The notes under the pieces are model-generated. The model saw only the letters and a program-made list of their open reading frames with translations, was not told where the DNA came from and made no database searches. This document shows positions 35,926 through 45,352 of a stretch of 64,000 bases of DNA, piece by piece. Numbering within the stretch: position 1 is the first letter of the stretch; each line of letters starts with the position of its first letter. Both the position numbers and the translations under genes were made by a program. Location of the stretch: NCBI GenBank assembly GCA_017621225.1, contig JAGATN010000022.1:1-64000 (forward strand), written 5' to 3'. The stretch comes from Muribaculaceae bacterium. GTDB taxonomy: Bacteria; Bacteroidota; Bacteroidia; Bacteroidales; Muribaculaceae.

Positions 35926-35960
35926 CTGCCCGGTGCATTCGCATCGGGCAGACTTTTTTT
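35926..35960 (+). terminator. Terminator of rpsF-rpsR-rplI
   Basis: Eleven-base stem CTGCCCGGTGC/GCATCGGGCAG (one G-U) with an ATTC loop, then GAC and seven T. Confidence 0.9.
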
Positions 35961-36085
35961 ATATCCCGACGTCAAAGCATTCGCAAAAATTGCACGAACT
36001 ACAATTTTATGTGCAATCATTACTCCGATTTTAAGAATGTTTTGTAATTTAGGCCAATCATACCATACCCATGCCTCATTAAACA

Positions 36086-37528
36086 ATGGTTTGCGCAGCT
36101 ACATACTCAAGTTTGTGGTGGATCTACTGGACCCTCATAATAGGCTATGCCATAACCGTATGCGTAATAATCGGGGTGGTATTGCTCGAAAATCGCAACC
36201 CGCTGAAGTCGCTGGCGTGGATCACGGTACTGCTGCTGTTTCCGATAGGAGGCATAATACTCTACATATTTTTCGGCCGGAGCATAAAAAACACCCATAT
36301 GATATCGCGGCGCAACAAGCGCAAGCTGTTGCAGTCGGAAGGAGCCGATTATCGCGAACCGAGCGTGTCGGACATGCCGCCCGAACACCGCCAGCAGATA
36401 CAACTGGCCCGATCGCTCACCGGCGCACGATTTTATGACGGCAACGACGTGACCATATTCAACGACGGACGGTCGAAATTCACCGCCCTCGAGCGCGACA
36501 TACGCAACGCCCGCCGTTACATCCACATACAATACTACATAATCGAGGACGACGAGACGGGGCGACGAATACGCCAACTGCTCATAGAGCGCGCAAAAGC
36601 CGGAGTATCGGTGCGCGTCATATACGACCACATCGGGTCGATACACGTGCGCCGCAAGTTTTTCCGCTCCATGGAAGAAGCCGGAATAGAAGTGTATCCA
36701 TTCTTCAAAGTGGCCTTTCCGCCCTTCGCCACAAGAATCAACTGGCGCAACCACAGGAAACTGTGCGTAATCGACGGCGAGATAGGCTACATCGGTGGTA
36801 TGAACATAGCCGACCGATACATCACCGGCGGAAAATTCGGCAAATGGCGCGACACGCATCTGCGCATAACCGGTCCTGCAATAGCGGCGCTGCAATTTTC
36901 GTTTGCCGTCGACTGGAACTTCATGGGGCAGCCTCTGATCACCGAAACCGTGGAGTCGAAAGCATCCGACTCGCCCGACTCGGCCGGAATGCAGATGCTC
37001 GTCAGCGGCCCTACGAGCGAGTGGAGCAACATAGCCTTCCTGCTGCTTAAGGCGATAGGCAACGCCAAAAAGCGCGTGTTCATACAAACGCCCTACTTCC
37101 TGCCCACCGAGAGCCTTCTTCGAGCCCTTCAGGCAGCGGCGCTGGCGCGCCTCGACGTGCGCATAATGATTCCGCGCCACAGCGACTCTGTGATACTCAC
37201 CTACGCGTCATACAGCTACATAAACGAGTGCCTGCGCTCTGGCATAAAGATATATCTCTACAATGCCGGAATGCTGCACGGCAAAACGGTGATGATCGAC
37301 GACGACTTCAGCTCGGTAGGGTCGGCCAACATCGACTTCCGCAGCTTCGAGCACAACTTCGAAGCCAACATGTTCATCTACTCGCACAGCGTCAACGCCA
37401 AGCTCACCCGTCAGTTCTTGGCCGACATCGACGAAAGCGACCGCATAAAAGCCTCGGAATGGCGACACAGACCGCTGCTGCAAAAAATCAAGGAATCGAT
37501 ATTGCGCCTGCTTAGCCCCATATTGTAA
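36086..37528 (+). CDS. cls: Cardiolipin synthase
   Basis: Phospholipase D superfamily enzyme that joins two phosphatidylglycerols to make cardiolipin. Two N-terminal membrane helices (about residues 10-60) are followed by two HKD half-sites: H223 in NHRKLCVIDGE with GGMN after it, and H398 in MLHGKTVMIDDDFSSVGSAN. The length (480) matches bacterial Cls. It stands alone after the ribosomal operon. Confidence 0.95.
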   Translation: MVCAATYSSLWWIYWTLIIGYAITVCVIIGVVLLENRNPLKSLAWITVLLLFPIGGIILYIFFGRSIKNTHMISRRNKRKLLQSEGADYREPSVSDMPPEHRQQIQLARSLTGARFYDGNDVTIFNDGRSKFTALERDIRNARRYIHIQYYIIEDDETGRRIRQLLIERAKAGVSVRVIYDHIGSIHVRRKFFRSMEEAGIEVYPFFKVAFPPFATRINWRNHRKLCVIDGEIGYIGGMNIADRYITGGKFGKWRDTHLRITGPAIAALQFSFAVDWNFMGQPLITETVESKASDSPDSAGMQMLVSGPTSEWSNIAFLLLKAIGNAKKRVFIQTPYFLPTESLLRALQAAALARLDVRIMIPRHSDSVILTYASYSYINECLRSGIKIYLYNAGMLHGKTVMIDDDFSSVGSANIDFRSFEHNFEANMFIYSHSVNAKLTRQFLADIDESDRIKASEWRHRPLLQKIKESILRLLSPIL

Positions 37529-37619
37529 CGGCCCATGCGACCATTGCTATCGTCACCCCGCCACGGCTCGACGATTTAACCTATTTTTACGACCGAAGCA
37601 TACAAATTTTACATTTCGG

Positions 37620-37651
37620 CTTTCCGAATTCCAAAATTATAACTAATTTTG
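37620..37651 (+). promoter_or_regulatory. Promoter of the coiled-coil/zapA unit, flanked by an inverted repeat
   Basis: TAATTTTG at 37644-37651 lies 20 bases after a weak -33 (CTTT). The -7 element is enclosed by a perfect inverted repeat ATTCCAAA (37628-37635) and TTTGGAAT (37658-37665), which could be an operator overlapping the promoter and start site. Confidence 0.5.
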
Positions 37652-37669
37652 TAAAAATTTGGAATCAGA

Positions 37670-37963
37670 ATGGGTGGCATTCTCGAAAAACGGATTGACA
37701 GGATACAAAACAAAGCCGAAATGCTGATAAAGCATTACGAGCACCTGCGTCAATCGAAAATAGCCGCCGACTCAAAGATTGAGGAGCTACTCGACACCGT
37801 CGAAAGCCAACGGAAAGAGATAGCCCGCCTGAACAAACAGGTGGAATACCTTAAAGTAGCGGCAACCATATCACCCGATCGAAGCGACGTACAGCGAAGC
37901 CGGGCCATTCTGACTGAATTAGTGCGGGAAATCGACAAGTGCATTTCAGAGCTAAACGACTGA
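37670..37963 (+). CDS. Small coiled-coil protein upstream of zapA
   Basis: A 97-residue soluble protein, almost entirely helical and heptad-like, with many Lys/Glu/Arg/Leu (for example EELLDTVESQRKEIARLNKQ). It resembles the small coiled-coil division factors such as ZapB in general build only. It lies four bases ahead of zapA, so a role in cell division with ZapA is likely but inferred. Confidence 0.75.
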   Translation: MGGILEKRIDRIQNKAEMLIKHYEHLRQSKIAADSKIEELLDTVESQRKEIARLNKQVEYLKVAATISPDRSDVQRSRAILTELVREIDKCISELND

Positions 37964-37967
37964 CGCA

Positions 37968-38270
37968 ATGAAAGACGAGCTTGATATAAACCTACGCATA
38001 GGCGACGTTGCCCTCAGAATGACGATTGATCGTAGCGAGGAGGAGCTGCTCAGAGAGGCCGCCGGACAAATAAACATAGCGTTGGAAAAATGGCGCAAAA
38101 AATTTGCCAACCGTTCCAACCGCGAACTTATGGCCATGGTGACCCTTCTGTTTGCCAAAGCTTTCTTGATACAGAGAAAGCATGAGGACAAAGTTGATAC
38201 AACATTAGCCGACTTTGAGGATGAGCTTGACAATCTGCTCTTACGCCTCAATGACGGCACTATGATATAA
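37968..38270 (+). CDS. zapA: Cell division protein ZapA
   Basis: Binds FtsZ and bundles its filaments at midcell. The 100-residue protein has the short N-terminal beta domain (DINLRIGDVALRMTIDRSEEELLREAAGQIN) and a long C-terminal coiled coil (FANRSNRELMAMVTLLFAKAFL), as in other ZapA proteins. It is cotranscribed with the upstream coiled-coil gene; a structured intergenic region follows before rny. Confidence 0.88.
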   Translation: MKDELDINLRIGDVALRMTIDRSEEELLREAAGQINIALEKWRKKFANRSNRELMAMVTLLFAKAFLIQRKHEDKVDTTLADFEDELDNLLLRLNDGTMI

Positions 38271-38282
38271 AGCCTATACGGC

Positions 38283-38446
38283 TCAAAGCCTCAGAGGAGG
38301 CTTGGCAAGGCACATGCATGACTTATCGCTTTCTCACCAACGATAAAGTGTGAACCGTCAATCCTGCACAACACGCGCCACAACTCGGCGTCGGAATAGC
38401 CTCCGGCGTCGGAAAAGCGGCAAAATGTTGGTGCAGATTTTTTTAT
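38283..38446 (+). ncRNA. ssrS: Putative 6S-like RNA between zapA and rny
   Basis: The 199-base gap is densely structured: AAGCCTC/GAGGCTT (38286-38303), ACTTATCG/CGATAAAGT (around 38321-38348), two copies of GGCGTCGGAA, and a closing helix CTGCAC-AACA with TGTT-G-GTGCAG that ends directly before a run of seven or more T (38438-38445). In E. coli the 6S RNA gene is directly downstream of zapA. Position, size (about 165 bases), internal bulges and terminal T-run fit a 6S RNA, which binds RNA polymerase. The class is inferred; a long leader of rny is the main alternative. Confidence 0.45.
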
Positions 38447-38469
38447 AAACTACTAATCAACAATTTGAT

Positions 38470-40020
38470 ATGACATTAGTAAATATCCTGATCTACGCGG
38501 CAATAATCTTGATTGCCGCTGCCATGGGGGTGATTGGCACAATAATTACCCAAAAAACGATAGCGCGAAACAGCGCCAAGATAATAGTCAGCGAGGCACG
38601 CAAGGAAGCCGAGGTGATAAAAAAGAACAAGATGCTTGAAGCCCGCGAAGAAGAACTCAAGATACTGACCGACGCCGAAAAGCAAGCCAACCAGCGCCTG
38701 TCGAAAGCTCAACAGGCCGAAAGCCGCATAAAGCAGCGAGAGTTGCAGCTCAATCAGCAGCAAAGCGAAAACCAACGCAACAAAAACGAAAACGAGCAAA
38801 CCCGCGTGAAACTCGAAGAACAGCTGCAGATTGCCGAATCGAAAAAAAACGAACTCGACGCTCTGCGACGCAAAGCACAGGACGAGCTCGAACACATATC
38901 GGGTCTGTCGTCTGACGAAGCCAAGGAAAAGCTCATCGAATCGCTTAAGGACGAGGCCAAAACGGCTGCCGCAAGCTACATAAACGACATAATGGACGAA
39001 GCGAAGATGACCGCTAACAAAGAGGCCAAGCGCATCGTGGTGCAGTCGATACAGCGAGTAGCCACCGAAACCGCCATCGAAAACTCCGTGACGGTGTTCC
39101 AGATTGACTCCGACGAGATAAAAGGACGCATAATAGGACGCGAAGGACGCAACATCCGCGCCCTCGAAGCCGCAACGGGAATTGAAATCATAGTCGACGA
39201 CACCCCTGAAGCAATAGTGTTGTCGGGATTCGACCCCGTGCGCCGCGAAATAGCCCGCCTGGCATTGCATCAGCTCGTTGCCGACGGCCGCATACACCCG
39301 GCACGAATAGAGGAAGTGGTAACGAAAGTGCGCAAACAGGTGGAGGAAGAAATAATCGAAACCGGCAAGCGCACCGCCATCGACCTCGGCATACACGGAC
39401 TTCACCCCGACCTCATACGCCTCGTGGGCAAAATGAAATACCGCTCAAGCTACGGCCAGAACCTGCTTCAGCACTCGCGCGAAACGGCCAATCTGTGCGC
39501 CGTAATGGCATCGGAACTCGGACTCAACCCCAAGAAAGCACGTCGCGCCGGATTGCTGCATGACATAGGCAAAGTGCCCGACGAAGAGCCCGAATTGCCG
39601 CACGCACTCCTCGGCATGAAGCTGGCCGAAAAATACAAGGAAAAGCCTGAAATATGCAACGCCATCGGAGCTCACCATGACGAAATAGAGCAAACGAGCC
39701 TCCTGGCACCGATAGTACAAGTGTGCGACGCCATATCGGGAGCGCGTCCGGGCGCGCGCCGCGAAATAGTCGAAGCCTACATAAAGCGCCTCAACGACCT
39801 CGAACAGCTTGCGCTCTCTTATCCGGGCGTAATAAAGACATATGCCATACAGGCCGGCCGCGAACTCCGCGTGATAGTGGGAGCCGACAAGATCGACGAC
39901 ATCGAAACCGAAAAGCTGTCGTCGGAAATAGCAAAGCGCATACAAGACGAAATGACATATCCCGGACAGGTGAAAATAACCGTAATCCGCGAGACTCGTT
40001 CGGTAAGCTTCGCAAAATAG
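38470..40020 (+). CDS. rny: Ribonuclease Y
   Basis: Membrane-bound endoribonuclease that starts mRNA decay. The 516-residue protein has an N-terminal membrane helix (about 4-25), a long charged coiled coil (about 30-200), a KH domain ([15 protein letters not shown]), and the HD domain with [13 protein letters not shown]. ricT follows after 21 bases; in Bacillus subtilis RicT is part of the complex that directs RNase Y, so the pairing is functionally meaningful. Confidence 0.97.
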   Translation: MTLVNILIYAAIILIAAAMGVIGTIITQKTIARNSAKIIVSEARKEAEVIKKNKMLEAREEELKILTDAEKQANQRLSKAQQAESRIKQRELQLNQQQSENQRNKNENEQTRVKLEEQLQIAESKKNELDALRRKAQDELEHISGLSSDEAKEKLIESLKDEAKTAAASYINDIMDEAKMTANKEAKRIVVQSIQRVATETAIENSVTVFQIDSDEIKGRIIGREGRNIRALEAATGIEIIVDDTPEAIVLSGFDPVRREIARLALHQLVADGRIHPARIEEVVTKVRKQVEEEIIETGKRTAIDLGIHGLHPDLIRLVGKMKYRSSYGQNLLQHSRETANLCAVMASELGLNPKKARRAGLLHDIGKVPDEEPELPHALLGMKLAEKYKEKPEICNAIGAHHDEIEQTSLLAPIVQVCDAISGARPGARREIVEAYIKRLNDLEQLALSYPGVIKTYAIQAGRELRVIVGADKIDDIETEKLSSEIAKRIQDEMTYPGQVKITVIRETRSVSFAK

Positions 40021-40041
40021 TCACACCACATTTCAGCGACT

Positions 40042-41361
40042 ATGATCACAGACGACAACGAACATACCGACGATTTTGTCGACGGAGCGCAACACCCCTG
40101 CGGACACTCCTGCCGATGCTCCGGCAAGGAAGCGCCGCGCGGCAAATTGCACTGCTACGACTGGTTGGCCGACGTACCAGGCAACATGGCCGACTTCGAC
40201 ATCGTGGAGGTACAATTCAAAAACACTCGAAAGGGATTTTTCCGCAACAGCCTCAACCTGCCGCTCGAAATAGGCGACCTCGTGGCCGTGGAATCGGCTC
40301 CCGGACATGACATAGGCCAGGTAACGCTGACCGGACGCCTCGTCGACGTGCAGATGAAAAAGGCCAACATAAAGCCCGATGCCGAGATACGACGCGTATT
40401 CCGAAAGGCCAAACCCGGCGACCTCGAAAAATACGAGGAAGCAAAGGCCAAGGAAAACGACACCATGATTCGTGCCCGAAAAATTGCCGAAAGCCTGCAT
40501 CTGAATATGAAGATAGGCGACGTTGAGTATCAGGGCGACGGAAACAAAGCGATATTCTATTACATAGCCGACGAGCGTGTCGACTTCAGGCAACTCATAA
40601 AAGTGTTGGCCGAAACGTTCAAGGTGCGCATCGAAATGAAGCAGATAGGCGCGCGCCAGGAAGCAGGCCGCATAGGCGGCATAGGCCCCTGCGGCCGACC
40701 GCTGTGCTGTGCAAGCTGGATGACCAACTTCGTGTCGGTAGGCACTGCCGCCGCTCGCTATCAGGACATATCGCTAAACCCGCAAAAGCTTGCCGGACAA
40801 TGCGCAAAGCTAAAATGTTGCCTGAACTTCGAAGTCGACTCATACGTCGAAAGCGTAAAGAGGATGCCCTCGAAGGATGTCAGACTCGAAACCGCCGACA
40901 ATACTTATTTCCACTTCAAATACGACGTATTCAAGCGCGAAATAACCTATTCGACCGACAAGAACATCCCCGCCAACCTCGTGACCATCGATGCCGACCG
41001 AGCATTTGAGGTGATTTCGATGAACAAGCGAGGCGAAAAGCCGCAATCATTGTTGCGCGAAGGCGACGAGAAACCCGACTCGAAACGTCAGTTCAACGAC
41101 ATACTCGGACAAGACATAACGCGATTCGACAAGAAAAAGAAAAAGCGAAAGCCGAAGCCGAAAACCGACGGACAGGACCAACAGCAACCAAACGACCAAC
41201 AGCAGAAGCGCAACAAACCCGAACGACAGCCCAAAGCGCAATCGGAGGGGAAACCGCGCACAAACAAACGTCCCGACCGACAGCAAAAGAACGAACAACG
41301 CCCCGACCGAGACCGCAACGGAAGCGAACGCCGACAAAAAAATCAGAACCCTGATGAATAA
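40042..41361 (+). CDS. ricT: PSP1-domain protein RicT (YaaT-like)
   Basis: A 439-residue protein of the PSP1/RicT family. An N-terminal Cys/His segment (HPCGHSCRCSG) precedes the PSP1 core (about 50-300), which carries the cysteines GIGPCGRPLCCASW and QCAKLKCCLNFE that hold Fe-S in the Bacillus complex. The last 110 residues are low complexity, rich in Lys, Arg, Gln, Pro and Asp, unlike the Bacillus protein, and could bind RNA. It follows rny directly and overlaps gldH by eight bases. Confidence 0.9.
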   Translation: MITDDNEHTDDFVDGAQHPCGHSCRCSGKEAPRGKLHCYDWLADVPGNMADFDIVEVQFKNTRKGFFRNSLNLPLEIGDLVAVESAPGHDIGQVTLTGRLVDVQMKKANIKPDAEIRRVFRKAKPGDLEKYEEAKAKENDTMIRARKIAESLHLNMKIGDVEYQGDGNKAIFYYIADERVDFRQLIKVLAETFKVRIEMKQIGARQEAGRIGGIGPCGRPLCCASWMTNFVSVGTAAARYQDISLNPQKLAGQCAKLKCCLNFEVDSYVESVKRMPSKDVRLETADNTYFHFKYDVFKREITYSTDKNIPANLVTIDADRAFEVISMNKRGEKPQSLLREGDEKPDSKRQFNDILGQDITRFDKKKKKRKPKPKTDGQDQQQPNDQQQKRNKPERQPKAQSEGKPRTNKRPDRQQKNEQRPDRDRNGSERRQKNQNPDE

Positions 41362-41806
41362 GCTATCGCTATGTTCGGCTCTTATCATAAGCTGTGCGGC
41401 CTGCACGTCGCACAGCTCTTGCTATTCTGAGTTTGCCGACATCGAATCGGGCGAATGGCCTTATGGCCGCACGCTTACATTCGCCATCGACACGCTCTCG
41501 CAACCCACCGCCGACAAAAAGCTGTATGTGTCGTTGCGCCACGACAATTCATACGAGTTCAGCAACGCCTGGCTTGAAATAAAATACCCCACGGCCGACT
41601 CGACGGCCACTGATACGCTCAACATACAGTTGGCCGACATATACGGACGTTGGGCCGGCAAAGGAGTAGGAGTTTCATACCAGCTTCAAACGCCACCGCT
41701 CGAACGCTTTGAATACCGACCCGGAGCGGAGATAAAGATACGCCACATCATGCGGGCCGACACGCTACGCGGCATACAGCAAATAGGAATAACCATACAA
41801 CCATAA
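41354..41806 (+). CDS. gldH: Gliding motility lipoprotein GldH
   Basis: A 150-residue lipoprotein with signal sequence and lipobox SCAAC (Cys17), followed by the GldH beta-sandwich body (YSEFADIESGEWPYGR, LEIKYPTADSTATDTLNIQLADIYGRWAGKG). GldH is required for gliding in Flavobacterium; in nonmotile Bacteroidales its role is in the envelope and not well defined. It overlaps the end of ricT as ATGAATAA, so the two are translationally coupled. Confidence 0.9.
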   Translation: MNKLSLCSALIISCAACTSHSSCYSEFADIESGEWPYGRTLTFAIDTLSQPTADKKLYVSLRHDNSYEFSNAWLEIKYPTADSTATDTLNIQLADIYGRWAGKGVGVSYQLQTPPLERFEYRPGAEIKIRHIMRADTLRGIQQIGITIQP

Positions 41807-41824
41807 CCAAATCTTCACGATATT

Positions 41825-42997
41825 ATGTCACAACTTATCATACTGCCCGACACAGAGTACGGCATACGCCTCGGCAACATACAACGTGCCTTGTCGGCAC
41901 AACATATCGACGCCGCACTGATAACCGACAACGCCAATAAATACTACATAACGGGGCGCGTATTCTCAGGCTCGGCATACATACCGGCCGAGGGCATGCC
42001 CATATTTTTCGTTCGCCGCCCGGTAGGGCTCGAAGGCGACGGAGTGATCTACGTGCGCAAGCCCGAGGAGATGGCCGCATCGATAGGCCTCAACATGCCT
42101 CACGTCATAGGTCTGGAACTCGACGTAACCCCCTACTCCACCGCCGAGAGACTGAAAAAAATATTCAGCTCGTCGGATATGGCCAACGTATCCAAAATAA
42201 TGTCGCAGATACGCTCCGTCAAGACCGACTACGAAATAGAGCTGATCAGACAGTCGGGCGTAAAGCATGAGCGGGTGTACCGACGCATACCGCACATATT
42301 CCGATCGGGAATGACCGACATCGAATTTCAAATCGAGATAGAGCGCATATCGCGTCTCGAAGGATGCTTGGGGCAGTTCCGCATAAGCGGCAACTCGATG
42401 GAACTTTTCATGGGCAACATACTAACCGGTAAAAACGCCGACAATCCCACGCCCTACGACTTTGCAATGGGAGGCGAAGGCATCGACCCGTCGCTGCCCG
42501 TCGGAGCCAACGGATCGGTGATACGCCCGGGCGAAACGATAATGGTAGACCTGAATGGGAATTACACCGGCTATATGACCGATATGACCCGCACATTCTC
42601 ATTGGGCAACGTGGAGCCGCTTGCATCAAAAGCTCACGAATGCTCCATCGCCATATGCCACGAGATAGCCAAGACGGCCCGTCAAGGCATGGAAGCCAAA
42701 GCGTTGTACGAATTGGCCGAAAAGATAGTGGCAGAGCATGACCTGCACGCTTACTTCATGGGGCACCGTCAGAAAGCCGGCTTCATAGGCCACGGAGTGG
42801 GCATAGAGATAAACGAAGCGCCGGTAATAGCGCCACGAAGCCGCGACATACTCGCCATAGGCAACGTAGTGGCACTCGAACCGAAATTCGTCATTCCGGG
42901 AGTGGGCGCGGTAGGCATCGAAAACACCTACGTGCTTACGGCCGACGGACTCACGTCGCTCACAAACGCACCCGAACAGCTCATCAACTTAGAATAA
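41825..42997 (+). CDS. M24 family Xaa-Pro peptidase
   Basis: Metal-dependent aminopeptidase or dipeptidase of 390 residues. The C-terminal pita-bread domain holds all five metal ligands: VDLNGNYTGYMTDMTRTF (two Asp), GHGVGIEINEAP (His), ALEPKF and IENTYVL (two Glu). The N-terminal creatinase-like domain spans about 1-140. It is presumably soluble and releases residues before proline. It follows gldH by 18 bases. Confidence 0.92.
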   Translation: MSQLIILPDTEYGIRLGNIQRALSAQHIDAALITDNANKYYITGRVFSGSAYIPAEGMPIFFVRRPVGLEGDGVIYVRKPEEMAASIGLNMPHVIGLELDVTPYSTAERLKKIFSSSDMANVSKIMSQIRSVKTDYEIELIRQSGVKHERVYRRIPHIFRSGMTDIEFQIEIERISRLEGCLGQFRISGNSMELFMGNILTGKNADNPTPYDFAMGGEGIDPSLPVGANGSVIRPGETIMVDLNGNYTGYMTDMTRTFSLGNVEPLASKAHECSIAICHEIAKTARQGMEAKALYELAEKIVAEHDLHAYFMGHRQKAGFIGHGVGIEINEAPVIAPRSRDILAIGNVVALEPKFVIPGVGAVGIENTYVLTADGLTSLTNAPEQLINLE

Positions 42998-43025
42998 ACA
43001 CCCAAATCCATACGTCAAGAAAACG

Positions 43026-44450
43026 ATGACAAAAACCGACAACAGCAATTACGACATGCCGATATTTCACCTTGTGGGCGCTCAGGCCGACAAGCTAAAC
43101 TATCCGTGCTACGTGGTGGGCGGATACGTGCGCGACGTGTTTTTGCACCGACACTCAAAGGACATCGACTTTGTAAGCGTCGGGAGCGGCATCGACATTG
43201 CTAAAGCCGTTGCCGCCGAACTCGGAAAAGGCACATCGCTAAGCGTATTCCGCAATTTCGGCACCGCACAGGTGAAACGCGGCGATATGGAGATAGAATT
43301 CGTTGGAGCCAGACGCGAGTCGTACTCGCACGAGAGCCGCAAGCCCATAGTGGAGGACGGTACGCTCGAGGAAGACTTGGCCCGACGCGACTTCACCATC
43401 AATGCCCTTGCCGTATGCGTCAACAAATCGCAGTTCGGCGAACTCATCGACCGATACAACGGCCTCGACGACCTGCGACAAGGCATAATACGCACGCCGC
43501 TCGACCCCGACATCACGTTCAGCGACGATCCGCTGCGCATGATGCGGGCCATACGGTTTGCCACGCAGCTCGACTTCGAGATATGCCCCGAAACGTTCGC
43601 GGCAATAAGGCGCAATGCCGAGCGCATAAAGATAATATCGCGCGAACGCATCATGGACGAACTTATGAAGATAATGGCATCGTCCACGCCGTCGATAGGA
43701 TGGGAACTGCTCGACGATTCAGGATTGCTGCCGCTCATATTCCCCGAGCTCAACGACATGAAGGGAGTGGAAATAGTGCGCGGGCGCGGACACAAGGACA
43801 ACTTTGCCCACACGCTCGAAGTGCTCGACAACGTGGCGCGCAAATCCGACAACATATGGCTACGCTGGAGCGCGCTGCTCCACGACATAGCCAAGCCCCG
43901 CACCAAGCGTTGGGACGACAAGATAGGATGGACGTTTCACAACCATAACTTCATAGGAGCCAAAATGGTGCCGCGCATATTCCGCAACATGAAGTTTCCG
44001 CTCAACGAAAAGATGAAATACGTGGCCAAGATGGTGGAGCTGCACATGCGCCCCATAGCGCTCGTCGAGGATGAAGTGACCGACTCGGCCGTGCGCAGGC
44101 TCATATGCGAGGCCGGCGACGACATCGACGACCTTATGTTGCTGTGCGAAGCCGACATAACCTCGAAAAATGCCGAAAAGGTGCGACGCCACCTCGAAAA
44201 CTTCAACCACGTGCGCGAGAAAATGGTGGAGCTCGAAGCGCGCGACCACATACGCAACTTCCAACCGCCGATCGACGGAAGCGAGATAATGGCCATATTC
44301 GGCATCGAGCCGTCAAAGGAAGTGGGCGAATTGAAAGCCGCCATCAAGGAAGCCATTCTCGACGGAGTGATTCCGAACGAACGCGAAGCAGCCTACAAGC
44401 TACTGCTCGAAAAAGCCGCATTGATTAACTTACATCCAATAGACCGATAA
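43026..44450 (+). CDS. cca: CCA tRNA nucleotidyltransferase with HD domain
   Basis: Adds or repairs the 3' CCA of tRNAs. The 474-residue protein starts with the class II nucleotidyltransferase head: VVGGYVRDVFLHRHSKDIDFVSVG with the metal-binding DxD, then RRDFTINALA and the RNA-binding neck and body. A C-terminal HD domain shows LLHDIAKPRTK. Such an enzyme is needed here since tRNA-Arg lacks encoded CCA. Its stop overlaps the queD start by one base. Confidence 0.93.
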   Translation: MTKTDNSNYDMPIFHLVGAQADKLNYPCYVVGGYVRDVFLHRHSKDIDFVSVGSGIDIAKAVAAELGKGTSLSVFRNFGTAQVKRGDMEIEFVGARRESYSHESRKPIVEDGTLEEDLARRDFTINALAVCVNKSQFGELIDRYNGLDDLRQGIIRTPLDPDITFSDDPLRMMRAIRFATQLDFEICPETFAAIRRNAERIKIISRERIMDELMKIMASSTPSIGWELLDDSGLLPLIFPELNDMKGVEIVRGRGHKDNFAHTLEVLDNVARKSDNIWLRWSALLHDIAKPRTKRWDDKIGWTFHNHNFIGAKMVPRIFRNMKFPLNEKMKYVAKMVELHMRPIALVEDEVTDSAVRRLICEAGDDIDDLMLLCEADITSKNAEKVRRHLENFNHVREKMVELEARDHIRNFQPPIDGSEIMAIFGIEPSKEVGELKAAIKEAILDGVIPNEREAAYKLLLEKAALINLHPIDR

Positions 44451-44782
44451 TGTACTACATCACAAAACGAATGGAGATAGCCGGCTGTCACGCCCTCTCG
44501 CTCAACTATCCGAGCAAGTGCAGCAACCTGCACGGACACAATTGGATAGTGACAGTACATTGCAAAGCGCCGGAGCTTAACGAAAATGGCATGGTGGCCG
44601 ATTTCTCCCGGATAAAAGAGCTCATAATGTCGCACCTCGACCACGGAAACTTCAACGAGCTGCTGCCATTCAACCCGACAGCCGAAAACATAGCGCGCTG
44701 GATATGCGATCAAATTCCGGAATGCTATCGCGTCGACGTGCAGGAAAGCGAAGGAAACATTGCATCATATGTGGTCGACTGA
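44450..44782 (+). CDS. queD: 6-carboxytetrahydropterin synthase (QueD)
   Basis: Second step of queuosine and 7-deazaguanine synthesis. The 110-residue T-fold protein carries the zinc histidines (GCHAL, NLHGHNW), the catalytic Cys in KCSNLHGH, the Asp-His pair in SHLDHGNFNEL and the Glu near the C-terminus (VQESEG). It overlaps queE, so QueD and QueE are made together. Confidence 0.93.
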   Translation: MYYITKRMEIAGCHALSLNYPSKCSNLHGHNWIVTVHCKAPELNENGMVADFSRIKELIMSHLDHGNFNELLPFNPTAENIARWICDQIPECYRVDVQESEGNIASYVVD

Positions 44783-45332
44783 CGAAACATATCGCATAAA
44801 CGAAATATTCTACTCGCTGCAAGGCGAAGGTTATTTCACCGGCACTCCGGCCGTATTCATACGGTTCAGCGGATGCAACAGGGCCTGCCCGTTTTGCGAC
44901 ACCGACCATAGCGCATACACCACGATGACGACCGACGAGATAATGGCCGAAGTAAGGCGGTTTAACTCGCATCACATAGTGGTGACCGGCGGCGAACCGC
45001 TGCTGCAACTGTCAACGCCGTTGCTGCTTGCCTTAAAGGCCGACGGATATTTCATTGCCGTGGAAACCAACGGATCATTGCCCGTTCCGCCGATGGTCGA
45101 CTGGGTTACATGTTCGCCCAAAGAGGAGCCGTGGAACATAGATCGCGTCGACGAGCTAAAAATAGTATATCAAGGGCAAGACGTAGAGGCGATTGCCGAA
45201 CGCTTCAACGCCCCGCACCTGTTTCTGCAGCCCTGCTCGAGCCTGAACACAGCGGAGACCATCGGCTACATCATGGCCCATCCACATTGGCGGCTGTCGC
45301 TGCAAACCCATAAAATACTGAACATCCAATAA
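44769..45332 (+). CDS. queE: 7-carboxy-7-deazaguanine synthase (QueE)
   Basis: Radical SAM enzyme acting after QueD. The 187-residue protein has the QueE start INEIFYSLQGEGYFTGTPAVFIRFSGC, with the Fe-S motif CNRACPFCDT (the radical SAM Cys triad), then VTGGEPLLQL. I chose the ATG at 44769, which overlaps queD by 14 bases. The protein is of the short QueE type. Confidence 0.94.
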   Translation: MWSTDETYRINEIFYSLQGEGYFTGTPAVFIRFSGCNRACPFCDTDHSAYTTMTTDEIMAEVRRFNSHHIVVTGGEPLLQLSTPLLLALKADGYFIAVETNGSLPVPPMVDWVTCSPKEEPWNIDRVDELKIVYQGQDVEAIAERFNAPHLFLQPCSSLNTAETIGYIMAHPHWRLSLQTHKILNIQ

Positions 45333-45352
45333 CCTACTAAACAATCATACCT

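Noticed and set aside
36107-37180. Open frame of 357 codons opposite cls
   Set aside because: Cls has both HKD sites; the opposite frame shows only low-information composition.
44390-44460. preQ1 riboswitch ahead of queD
   Set aside because: queD starts inside the cca stop codon, leaving no leader; no aptamer-like sequence is seen.
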